Shown here: positions 1 to 5,059 of the stretch, piece after piece
How positions within the stretch are numbered: position 1 is the first letter of the stretch
Layout: each line of letters starts with the position of its first letter
Source of the DNA: an uncultured Desulfovibrio sp.
Lineage (GTDB): Bacteria; Desulfobacterota; Desulfovibrionia; Desulfovibrionales; Desulfovibrionaceae
DNA: 10,184 bases
Assembly (NCBI GenBank): GCA_937926875.1
Contig: CALBAX010000065.1
Coordinates: 1-10,184 of the forward strand
Direction: 5' to 3'
Made by a program: the position numbers and the translations under genes
The notes under the pieces: model-generated
The model's database searches: none
Told to the model about the DNA's origin: nothing
The model's input: the letters and a program-made list of their open reading frames with translations, nothing else

Positions 1-1
1 C

Positions 2-874
2 GCCACCGATGGCCCCATGCCCCAGACCCGTGAGCACATCCTGCTCGCCCGTCAGGTCGGTGTGCCCCAGCTGGTCGTGTTCCTGAACAAGTGCGACCTG
101 GTGGACGACGAAGAACTGCTGGAACTGGTGGAACTGGAAGTGCGCGAACTGCTGTCTTCCTATGACTTCCCCGGTGACGACGTGCCCGTTATCCGCGGTT
201 CTGCCCTGAAGGCCCTGGAATGCGACGACCCCGACGCTCCTGAAGCCAAGTGCATCATCGAACTGCTGCAGGCCTGCGACGACTTCATCCCCGATCCCGA
301 ACGCGACATCGACAAGCCCTTCCTGATGCCCATCGAAGACGTGTTCTCCATCTCCGGCCGCGGTACCGTGGTGACCGGTCGTGTGGAACGCGGCGTCATC
401 AAGGTCGGCGACGTGGTGGAAATCGTGGGTATCAAGCCCACCGCCCAGACCACCTGCACCGGCGTGGAAATGTTCCGCAAGCTGCTGGACCAGGGCGAAG
501 CTGGTGACAACATCGGTGTGCTGCTGCGCGGCACCAAGCGTGACGAAGTGGAACGCGGCCAGGTGCTCGCTGCTCCCAAGTCCATCACGCCCCACAAGAA
601 GTTCAAGGCTGAAGTGTACGTCCTGTCCAAGGAAGAAGGTGGCCGTCACACCCCGTTCTTCTCCGGCTATCGTCCTCAGTTCTACTTCCGCACCACTGAC
701 ATCACTGGTGTGATCAACCTGCCCGAAGGCGTGGAAATGGTCATGCCCGGCGATAACAGCCAGTTCCTGGTGGAACTGATCGCCCCCATCGCCATGGAAG
801 CCGGCCTGCGCTTCGCCATCCGTGAAGGTGGCCGCACCGTGGGCTCCGGCGTGGTGACCGAAATCATCGAGTAG
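2..874 (+). CDS. tuf: Elongation factor Tu, 3' part (N-terminus off window)
   Basis: EF-Tu is the GTPase that delivers aminoacyl-tRNA to the ribosomal A site. The reading frame is open from base 2, where it reads ATDGPMPQTREHILL, so the ATG at 17 is internal and not the start. About 105 N-terminal residues are missing compared with the usual 395 or so, including the P-loop (G1), G2 and the DCPGH motif (G3). Still present, numbered in the 290-residue fragment, are NKCD (G4, residues 29-32) and SALK (G5, 67-70). Domain 2 starts near residue 105 (KPFLMPIEDVFSISGRGTVVTG) and domain 3 carries GGRHTPFF and GYRPQFYFRTTD. A stretch after SALK (ECDDPDAPEAKCIIELLQAC) is a few residues longer than in E. 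coli and has three cysteines. The stop lies 4 nt before rpmG. The window cannot show whether this is the only tuf copy. Confidence 0.97.
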   Translation, partial: ATDGPMPQTREHILLARQVGVPQLVVFLNKCDLVDDEELLELVELEVRELLSSYDFPGDDVPVIRGSALKALECDDPDAPEAKCIIELLQACDDFIPDPERDIDKPFLMPIEDVFSISGRGTVVTGRVERGVIKVGDVVEIVGIKPTAQTTCTGVEMFRKLLDQGEAGDNIGVLLRGTKRDEVERGQVLAAPKSITPHKKFKAEVYVLSKEEGGRHTPFFSGYRPQFYFRTTDITGVINLPEGVEMVMPGDNSQFLVELIAPIAMEAGLRFAIREGGRTVGSGVVTEIIE

Positions 875-878
875 TACC

Positions 879-1028
879 ATGAGAGTGAATATCATCCTTG
901 CCTGCACTGAGTGCAAGCGTCGCAACTACAGCACCCGGAAGAACAAGAAGAACACCACCGGGCGTCTGGAAATGAAAAAATATTGTCCCTGGGACAAGAA
1001 GCACACGCTTCACAGAGAAACCAGGTAA
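879..1028 (+). CDS. rpmG: Ribosomal protein bL33
   Basis: This 49-residue protein of the 50S subunit starts MRVNIILACTECKRRNYSTR and has the normal bL33 length. It lies near the E-site tRNA in the ribosome. The zinc-ribbon first half CxxC is present (Cys9, Cys12). The second half reads CPWD (Cys36, Asp39) where the full zinc-binding form has CPxC, so only three of the four cysteines remain. His42 and His45 are nearby. The ATG is 4 nt after the tuf stop and no strong Shine-Dalgarno is seen, only a weak GAG inside the last tuf codon. Translation is therefore probably coupled to tuf (inference). The gene is followed by a hairpin and tRNA-Trp. Confidence 0.96.
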   Translation: MRVNIILACTECKRRNYSTRKNKKNTTGRLEMKKYCPWDKKHTLHRETR

Positions 1029-1040
1029 CAATACTTCCGC

Positions 1041-1063
1041 AGGGGGGAGCACCCCTCCCCCCT
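1041..1063 (+). other. Perfect 9-bp GC hairpin between rpmG and tRNA-Trp
   Basis: AGGGGGGAG (1041-1049) and CTCCCCCCT (1055-1063) are exact complements around the 5-nt loop CACCC. No T tract follows, as the next bases are GACGGTACGC, so this is not a standard intrinsic terminator. It starts 12 nt after the rpmG stop and ends 10 nt before the tRNA. It could protect the 3' end of the tuf-rpmG mRNA after tRNA processing, or slow polymerase there. The role is inferred. Confidence 0.6.
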
Positions 1064-1073
1064 GACGGTACGC

Positions 1074-1150
1074 AGGGCAGTAGCTCTAACGGCTAGAGCG
1101 GCGGTCTCCAAAACCGCAAGTTGGGGGTTCGAATCCCTCCTGCCCTGCCA
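1074..1150 (+). tRNA. tRNA-Trp, anticodon CCA
   Basis: A full cloverleaf can be folded by eye. The 7-bp acceptor stem is AGGGCAG (1074-1080) with CTGCCCT (1140-1146), followed by discriminator G and an encoded CCA end (1148-1150). The 4-bp D stem is GCTC/GAGC (1083-1086 / 1096-1099). The anticodon stem is GCGGT/ACCGC (1101-1105 / 1113-1117) with loop CTCCAAA. The T stem is GGGGG/CCCTC (one G-U) with loop TTCGAAT. The anticodon CCA at 1108-1110 reads UGG. The 9-nt D loop TAACGGCTA puts U at position 14, where A is nearly universal. The tRNA lies inside the tuf-secE gene run and is followed by six T residues (1151-1156). Confidence 0.97.
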
Positions 1151-1173
1151 TTTTTTATCTTGTGGGAAGCACC

Positions 1174-1410
1174 ATGGTAAAGAAATCCGCGCAAGCCGAC
1201 TCCAAGACCGAACAGACCACCAACCCCATCTCCCGCCTGGCGCAATATATCGAAGATTCTCGCGGCGAACTGCGTAAGGTTACGTGGCCTACGCTCAAGG
1301 AAACGCGCAAAGCGACGTTTGCGGTTCTGGGCTTTGTTGCCGTCATGGCGATCGTGCTTGGCCTCGTGGATCTGGGGCTTTCGGCCATCATCAAGAGCAT
1401 CCTGTCCTGA
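1174..1410 (+). CDS. secE: Preprotein translocase subunit SecE
   Basis: SecE is the small essential subunit that clamps SecY in the SecYEG channel of the inner membrane. The 78-residue protein is of the short, single-span type. A polar N-terminus (1-20) leads into an amphipathic helix (RLAQYIEDSRGELRKVTWPT, about 21-40) that holds the family signature LRKVTWPT. One membrane helix follows (about 48-74, FAVLGFVAVMAIVLGLVDLG). The ATG at 1174 is preferred because GGGAAG (1164-1169) precedes it. A GTG at 1162 in the same frame overlaps that site and would add only four residues. The gene lies 23 nt after the tRNA and 8 nt before nusG, and the secE-nusG pairing is conserved in bacteria. Confidence 0.96.
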   Translation: MVKKSAQADSKTEQTTNPISRLAQYIEDSRGELRKVTWPTLKETRKATFAVLGFVAVMAIVLGLVDLGLSAIIKSILS

Positions 1411-1413
1411 AGG
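1409..1413 (+). promoter_or_regulatory. nusG ribosome binding site overlapping the secE stop
   Basis: GAAGG at 1409-1413 uses the last two bases of the secE TGA stop codon and lies 5 nt before the nusG ATG at 1419. It fixes the nusG start at 1419 against longer in-frame openings back to 1284, which would run through secE. It also implies translational coupling of secE and nusG. Confidence 0.8.
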
Positions 1414-1418
1414 CACAT

Positions 1419-1994
1419 ATGAACACTCCCGTTATCGACGAGAACTCCGAACTGGGGAAAAAATCTCGCTGGTACATCGTGCACACCTACTCCGGTTTCG
1501 AGCAGCGCGTGCAGAAGACCATCAAGGCGATGATGGATTCCGGCGAGGACAATGGCCTCATCCAGGAAGTGGTCGTGCCTACCGAAAAGGTCATCGAACC
1601 TTCCAAGAACGGCTCGCAGCCTCGCACCAGTACCCGCAAATTTTACCCCGGCTATGTGATGATCCGCATGATTATGACGGATCTTTCCTGCCATCTGGTG
1701 CAGTCCATCCCCAAGGTCACCGGTTTTGTGGGGGGCAAGAACCGCCCCACGCCCATGAGCGAAAGCGACGCCGCGCGCATCCTCTCGCTGATGGAAAGTC
1801 GCCAGGAGACCCCCCGGCCCAAGTTCAACTTCGAACGCGGCGACGACGTTCGGGTTATCGAGGGCCCCTTCGAGGGCTTCAATGGCGTCGTGGACGATGT
1901 CAACTACGAAAAGGGCAAGCTGCGCGTGTCCGTTTCCATCTTCGGCAGACAAACCCCGGTGGAACTGGATTTCGTGCAGGTTTCCAAGGGCTAG
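1419..1994 (+). CDS. nusG: Transcription termination/antitermination factor NusG
   Basis: NusG binds the clamp of RNA polymerase, suppresses pausing, and links polymerase to Rho or to ribosomal protein S10. The 191-residue protein has a roughly 16-residue acidic/polar N-terminal extension. The NGN domain follows (from RWYIVHTYSGFEQRV at 17, with KFYPGYVMI and VTGFVGG), then a linker and the KOW domain (about 140-191, RGDDVRVIEGPFEGFNGVV, SVSIFGRQTPVELDF). The length is close to that of E. coli (181). The start at 1419 is set by the ribosome binding site that overlaps the secE stop, and by the usual NusG N-terminus. The gene precedes rplK with a 50-bp spacer that contains a hairpin. Confidence 0.97.
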   Translation: MNTPVIDENSELGKKSRWYIVHTYSGFEQRVQKTIKAMMDSGEDNGLIQEVVVPTEKVIEPSKNGSQPRTSTRKFYPGYVMIRMIMTDLSCHLVQSIPKVTGFVGGKNRPTPMSESDAARILSLMESRQETPRPKFNFERGDDVRVIEGPFEGFNGVVDDVNYEKGKLRVSVSIFGRQTPVELDFVQVSKG

Positions 1995-1998
1995 CATC

Positions 1999-2024
1999 GG
2001 AGCAGCGCCGCAGGGCGCTGTTCC
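1999..2024 (+). promoter_or_regulatory. 11-bp hairpin in the rplK 5' leader
   Basis: GGAGCAGCGCC (1999-2009) pairs with GGCGCTGTTCC (2014-2024), with one G-U, around the tetraloop GCAG. It ends 6 nt before the AAGGA ribosome binding site of rplK (2031-2035) and has no T tract. In E. coli, L1 represses its own operon by binding mRNA near the rplK start. This hairpin lies in the matching place, but I cannot identify an L1 recognition motif in it, so an RNA processing signal is equally possible. Confidence 0.55.
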
Positions 2025-2044
2025 AGTCATAAGGATAGAACATC

Positions 2045-2467
2045 ATGGCCAAAAAAGAAGTTGCCAAAATCAAACTGCAGATCCCGGCCGGCGCCGCCAA
2101 CCCCTCCCCGCCGGTGGGTCCCGCCCTGGGTCAGCATGGCCTGAACATCATGGGCTTCTGCAAGGAATTCAATGCCCGCACCCAGGACCAGAAGGGCATG
2201 ATCATCCCTGTGGTCATCACGGTCTACGCTGACCGCTCCTTCACCTTCATCACCAAGACCCCCCCGGCCGCGGTGCTGATCATGAAGGCTGCCAAGATCG
2301 AAAAGGGCTCCGGTGAACCCAACCGCAACAAGGTTGGCAGCCTGACCATGGCCCAGGTGGAAGAAATCGCCAAGCTGAAGCTGCCCGATCTCAACGCCGC
2401 CACCCTTGAGTCCGCTGTGAAGTCCATCGCCGGCACCGCCCGCAGCATGGGCATCGAAATCAAGTAG
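2045..2467 (+). CDS. rplK: Ribosomal protein uL11
   Basis: L11 sits at the base of the ribosomal stalk, binds the 1067 region of 23S rRNA, and takes part in factor binding and in stringent-response sensing by RelA. The length of 140 residues is typical. The N-terminal domain reads IPAGAANPSPPVGPALGQHG, with the prolines at 22 and 26 that line the thiostrepton site, then NIMGFCKEFNART. The C-terminal rRNA-binding domain contains FTFITKTPPAAVLI and ends AGTARSMGIEIK. The ATG has AAGGA (2031-2035) 9 nt upstream. The gene is followed by rplA after 109 bp and is probably co-transcribed with it. Confidence 0.98.
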   Translation: MAKKEVAKIKLQIPAGAANPSPPVGPALGQHGLNIMGFCKEFNARTQDQKGMIIPVVITVYADRSFTFITKTPPAAVLIMKAAKIEKGSGEPNRNKVGSLTMAQVEEIAKLKLPDLNAATLESAVKSIAGTARSMGIEIK

Positions 2468-2487
2468 GGACCGGTTTACCGGATGAC

Positions 2488-2552
2488 GGCAGCCTGGCTG
2501 CCCCTCGTTGATCAATTGTACTGCCAGACCTGGAGCAGTCCATGTGTGGCAG
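2488..2552 (+). promoter_or_regulatory. Paired inverted repeats in the rplK-rplA spacer
   Basis: The 109-bp spacer (2468-2576) has two helices. The first is GGCAGC/GCTGCC (2488-2493 / 2497-2502) with a 3-nt loop. The second is CTGCCA/TGGCAG (2521-2526 / 2547-2552) around 20 nt. The first arm of helix 1 (GGCAG) is also complementary to the first arm of helix 2 (CTGCC), so the two could be mutually exclusive. No T tract follows. rplA has a clear AAAGGA site at 2564-2569. This may tune rplA translation; the function is inferred. Confidence 0.35.
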
Positions 2553-2576
2553 GAGATAAAACGAAAGGATAAAGAC

Positions 2577-3284
2577 ATGCCCAAGCATGGCAAAAATTTT
2601 CGCAAAGCTCTCGAAGGCGTGAACCTGCAGGAACGCCTGAGCGTTGAAGACGCTGTGAGCAAATCCCTGGGCGCCTCCTTCGCCAAGTTCGACGAAACTG
2701 TCGACGTGGCCATCCGCCTGGGTGTTGACCCCAAGTACTCCGACCAGATGGTGCGCGGCGCCGTGACCCTGCCTCACGGCCTGGGCAAGACCGTTCGCGT
2801 GGCCGTTTTCTGTAAGGGTGAAAAGCAGGCCGAAGCCACCGCCGCCGGTGCCGACTTCGTGGGTGCTGAAGACCTGGTGGCCAAGGTCAAGGAAGGCTGG
2901 CTGGACTTCGACGCCGCCGTCGCCACCCCTGACGTCATGGCCCTGGTGGGCCAGATCGGCCGTCTGCTCGGCCCCCGCGGCCTGATGCCCAACGCCAAGA
3001 CCGGTTCCGTCACCTTCGACGTGACCAAGGCCGTCAACGAACTGAAGGCCGGTCGCGTGGACTTCAAGGTCGACAAGGCCGGTGTTCTGCACGCTCCTCT
3101 GGGCAAGGTTTCCTTTGGTCCCGAAAAGATCCTGGGCAACCTCAAGGCCCTGCTGGAAACCGTGAATCGTCTGAAGCCCTCCGGCGCCAAGGGCACCTAT
3201 ATGCTCTCCATGGCTGTGTCCACCACCATGGGCCCCGGCTTCAAGATCGACATGTCCCAGGTGAAGAAATTCCTGGAAGGCTAA
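2577..3284 (+). CDS. rplA: Ribosomal protein uL1
   Basis: L1 forms the mobile L1 stalk that helps release E-site tRNA, and in E. coli it represses its own operon by binding the mRNA. The 235 residues match the family (E. coli 234). Visible landmarks are MPKHGKNFRKA at the N-terminus, TLPHGLGKTVRVAVF, GRLLGPRGLMPNAKTGSVT, and the C-terminal STTMGPGFKID, whose Thr217 and Met218 correspond to residues important for RNA binding. The start at 2577 is set by AAAGGA (2564-2569), 7 nt upstream. The longer in-frame opening from 2508 would run through non-conserved spacer. A run of six T follows the stop. Confidence 0.98.
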   Translation: MPKHGKNFRKALEGVNLQERLSVEDAVSKSLGASFAKFDETVDVAIRLGVDPKYSDQMVRGAVTLPHGLGKTVRVAVFCKGEKQAEATAAGADFVGAEDLVAKVKEGWLDFDAAVATPDVMALVGQIGRLLGPRGLMPNAKTGSVTFDVTKAVNELKAGRVDFKVDKAGVLHAPLGKVSFGPEKILGNLKALLETVNRLKPSGAKGTYMLSMAVSTTMGPGFKIDMSQVKKFLEG

Positions 3285-3297
3285 GCCCGTTTTTTAG

Positions 3298-3324
3298 TTG
3301 ACATCGTGCGGGGATTGCAGTAAT
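3298..3324 (+). promoter_or_regulatory. Possible rplJ promoter (perfect -35, weak -10)
   Basis: TTGACA at 3298-3303 matches the sigma-70 -35 consensus exactly. The best -10 is AGTAAT (3319-3324, 4 of 6, spacer 15). TAATAG (3321-3326) gives a 17-bp spacer but only 3 of 6. E. coli has a promoter for rplJL in the same interval, which supports the location. The weak -10 keeps this tentative. Confidence 0.3.
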
Positions 3325-3337
3325 AGCAATCCCCGCA
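3307..3337 (+). repeat. 12-bp perfect inverted repeat upstream of the rplJ leader
   Basis: TGCGGGGATTGC (3307-3318) and GCAATCCCCGCA (3326-3337) are exact complements with the 7-nt spacer AGTAATA. As RNA this is a strong hairpin followed by TTTGAATTT, which is a poor terminator tail. It could attenuate or stabilise the 3' end of the rplKA transcript. As DNA it covers the spacer and -10 of the candidate rplJ promoter, where an operator would lie. Both readings are inference. Confidence 0.7.
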
Positions 3338-3345
3338 TTTGAATT

Positions 3346-3434
3346 TACTGGCTAAGGCAAGGGAATTCGAGTCGAAGACGGCAGGCAGGCCGCAAGGCCT
3401 TTAATCTACCTGTCCAGACTTATCTTTGGCTCGG
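3346..3434 (+). promoter_or_regulatory. L10 leader (autoregulatory site for L10-L12)
   Basis: The L10 leader is the mRNA site bound by the L10-L12 complex to repress rplJL translation. Its core is recognisable: AAGAC (3375-3379), the helix GGCAGG (3380-3385) with CCTGTC (3409-3414), the hairpin AGGCC-GCAA-GGCCT (3387-3400), the internal loop TTAATCTA (3401-3408), and CAGAC (3415-3419). The asymmetric internal loop with AGAC-type flanks fits the kink-turn seen in this RNA family. The outer limits given here are approximate. It lies about 40 nt before the rplJ start, as expected. Confidence 0.8.
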
Positions 3435-3455
3435 CATTCCACCCGGCAACCCCGA

Positions 3456-3473
3456 ACGTGAGAGGTATCACGT
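3456..3473 (+). promoter_or_regulatory. Hairpin enclosing the rplJ ribosome binding site and start
   Basis: ACGTGA (3456-3461) pairs exactly with TCACGT (3468-3473). The 6-nt loop GAGGTA holds most of the Shine-Dalgarno (GAGAGG, 3460-3465), and the first two bases of the GTG start (3472-3474) lie in the 3' arm. Translation of rplJ thus needs this small helix to open. It may work together with the L10 leader just upstream (inference). Confidence 0.55.
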
Positions 3474-3996
3474 GACCAGGTCTGAAAAAGCAGCCGTCAT
3501 TGAAGCGATCAAAGCGAATGCCGATCGTGCTTCTTTTGCGGTGCTGACCGAGTTCAAGGGCATGACGGTGGAAGAGCTGACGAACCTCCGTGTGAACCTG
3601 CGCAAGGCTGGCGGCGAATTCTACGTCGTCAAGAACACGTTGGCCCGTATCGCTTTTACCGGTGGCACGCATGACGTTGTCAAGGACAAGTTCCACGACA
3701 ACAGCGCCATTGCCCTTGGTTTCGACGACCCCGTGGCGGTGGCCAAGGCGTTGAGTGATTTTGCCAAGCAGAGCAAGCTGTTCCAGCTGCGCTGCGGCAG
3801 CCTGGAAGGCAAGGAAATGTCTGCCGAACAGGTCGAAGCCCTGGCCAAGCTGCCGTCCAAGGAACAGCTCCTTGGCCAGCTGCTCGGCACCATGAACGCC
3901 GTGCCCACCAATTTTGTTTCGCTGTTCGCCAACGTTCTCCGCGGCCTGCTCTATGCGCTTAAGGCCATCGAAGAAAAGAAGGGCGAAGCCGCCTAA
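3472..3996 (+). CDS. rplJ: Ribosomal protein uL10
   Basis: L10 anchors the L7/L12 dimers to L11 and 23S rRNA at the base of the stalk. The 174-residue protein begins with a GTG codon and reads TRSEKAAVIEAIKANADRA, matching the usual (M)NRSEKAAVI start of the family. GAGAGG lies 6 nt upstream. The N-terminal rRNA-binding domain contains ALTEFKGMTVEELTNLR and YVVKNTLARIAF. The C-terminal helix that binds L12 dimers covers about 148-174 (FVSLFANVLRGLLYALKAIEEKKGEAA). The number of dimers it carries cannot be read with certainty. The gene is followed by rplL after 59 bp and is controlled by the leader upstream. Confidence 0.97.
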   Translation: MTRSEKAAVIEAIKANADRASFAVLTEFKGMTVEELTNLRVNLRKAGGEFYVVKNTLARIAFTGGTHDVVKDKFHDNSAIALGFDDPVAVAKALSDFAKQSKLFQLRCGSLEGKEMSAEQVEALAKLPSKEQLLGQLLGTMNAVPTNFVSLFANVLRGLLYALKAIEEKKGEAA

Positions 3997-4055
3997 GGCT
4001 TTCGCAGCAAAAAAAGCAATCAACCAAATTTTAGCCAAAGAGCTAGGAGTTTACC

Positions 4056-4442
4056 ATGTCCGTGACCAAAGAACAGGTTGTTGAGTTCATCTCCAACATG
4101 ACCGTCCTGGAACTGTCCGAATTCATCAAGGAACTGGAAGAAAAGTTCGGCGTGTCCGCTGCCGCTCCCGCCGCTGCCATGGTGATGGCCGCCCCCGCTG
4201 ACGGTGGCGCCGCTGCCGCTGCCGAAGAAAAGACCGAATTCGACGTTATCCTGAAGGAAGCCGGCGCCAACAAGATCGGCGTCATCAAGGTCGTGCGCGC
4301 TCTGACCAGCCTGGGCCTGAAGGAAGCCAAGGAAAAGGTCGACGGCTGCCCCTCCACCCTGAAGGAAGGCGTGAGCAAGGAAGAAGCCGAAGAAGCCAAG
4401 AAGCAGCTGACCGAAGCCGGCGCTGTTGTCGAAGTGAAGTAA
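4056..4442 (+). CDS. rplL: Ribosomal protein bL12 (L7/L12)
   Basis: L12 is the multi-copy stalk protein that recruits EF-Tu, EF-G, IF2 and RF3. The 128 residues divide into the N-terminal dimerisation domain (1-33, MSVTKEQVVEFISNMTVLEL), an Ala-rich flexible hinge (about 34-57, with APAAAMVMAAPADGGAAAAA), and the C-terminal factor-binding domain (58-128, TEFDVILKEAG, NKIGVIKVVRALTSLGLKEAK). The length is slightly above E. coli (121). Cys98 in DGCPS replaces the usual Ala. TAGGAG (4044-4049), 6 nt before the ATG in an A-rich leader, is a strong translation signal, fitting the need for several L12 copies per L10. A strong terminator follows. Confidence 0.98.
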   Translation: MSVTKEQVVEFISNMTVLELSEFIKELEEKFGVSAAAPAAAMVMAAPADGGAAAAAEEKTEFDVILKEAGANKIGVIKVVRALTSLGLKEAKEKVDGCPSTLKEGVSKEEAEEAKKQLTEAGAVVEVK

Positions 4443-4465
4443 GTTCGGTTTTTCCGATCTTTTTG

Positions 4466-4495
4466 AAGGCGGGGTGCAAACCCCGCCTTTTTTTT
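4466..4495 (+). terminator. Strong intrinsic terminator/attenuator after rplL
   Basis: AAGGCGGGGT (4466-4475) pairs exactly with ACCCCGCCTT (4480-4489) around GCAA, and a run of eight T (4488-4495) follows. It starts 24 nt after the rplL stop. A smaller TCGG/CCGA hairpin (4445-4457) with TCTTTTT directly after it lies just upstream, possibly a weak first stop. In E. coli a partial attenuator sits at this place. This one looks efficient, so rpoBC probably relies on readthrough or on its own promoter. Confidence 0.92.
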
Positions 4496-4997
4496 GTCTG
4501 CGCACAGCCCTGCGATGCCCTTTGGCTGCCGCCTCGCTGTGGCTTTTTGATGCGCCTGTTTTTTTCCATTGACGTCCCGCCGTTTTCCATACAAAAAAGA
4601 CGGAGCCACTTTTTTTCCGGCGTTGCCCCGGCGGCACAGCCTGCTGGTACAGCCTGCGCTGCTTGCGGCAGCCGCCCCACCCTCTCCAGCCCCTTCCCGG
4701 GAGCTGCCGGATCGTGGAAAAAGTTCTTGCAAAAACCATGCTTTTGCGGTATGTCTCTTCGTTCCAAAACTGTTGTGGGAGAAGTATCTGGTTTTTCTGG
4801 TAGATAACGCCCGACGCGCATAGCCTTTCTTTTCAAGACAAGCGGCCTCACCCCTGCCGGCAACGCGGGGAAGTGTCGTTTGTCCTTTTTGCGCGTTGTG
4901 AAAACCGGATCCCACTGAGAGATATAGATTGTACGCTTCGGATCGCGGCATGACTGGCGTTTTGGCAGTCTGTCCACAGCGGTCTGCACGGGCAGAA

Positions 4998-5029
4998 TGC
5001 CGACCGGACGTTCCGGTGCAACGCCGGCA
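4998..5029 (+). promoter_or_regulatory. Bulged stem-loop in the rpoB leader
   Basis: TGCCG (4998-5002) pairs with CGGCA (5025-5029). Stacked directly on it, ACCGGA (5003-5008) pairs with TCCGGT (5012-5017) around the loop CGT. A 7-nt bulge (GCAACGC, 5018-5024) lies on the 3' side. A competing GGCA/TGCC hairpin (4991-5001) shares the first strand. The structure ends 26 nt before the rpoB ribosome binding site, a position suited to translational or processing control. No known RNA family is recognised. Confidence 0.45.
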
Positions 5030-5055
5030 GCCGAAGCGCAACCGCTACCTACCTT

Positions 5056-5059
5056 GAGG
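5056..5059 (+). promoter_or_regulatory. rpoB ribosome binding site
   Basis: GAGG at 5056-5059 lies 6 nt before the ATG at 5066. It decides the rpoB start against an in-frame ATG at 4997, which would add 23 non-conserved residues and overlap the stem-loop in the leader. Confidence 0.75.

Noticed and set aside
1284..1418. Longer nusG start overlapping secE
   Set aside because: It would encode 45 residues out of frame within secE. The ATG at 1419 has a good ribosome binding site and yields a normal NusG N-terminus.
2508..2576. Longer rplA start
   Set aside because: The 23 added residues are spacer sequence. The ATG at 2577 has a ribosome binding site and gives the standard L1 length.
4593..4616. 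AAAAAAG/CTTTTTT hairpin with T7 as a second terminator
   Set aside because: The stem is almost entirely A-T and too weak, and the T run is part of the stem itself, not a tail after it.
4463..4807. 114-codon open frame on the + strand in the rplL-rpoB gap
   Set aside because: It begins with TTG at the base of the terminator hairpin, has no ribosome binding site, and its Cys/Phe-rich translation resembles no protein I know.
4043..5041. 332-codon open frame on the - strand from rplL into the upstream rpoB region (and overlapping ones at 4020-4739 and 4285-5130)
   Set aside because: They read through the antisense of the rplL terminator and rplL itself, are rich in Arg, Ala and Ser, and show no family signature or ribosome binding site.
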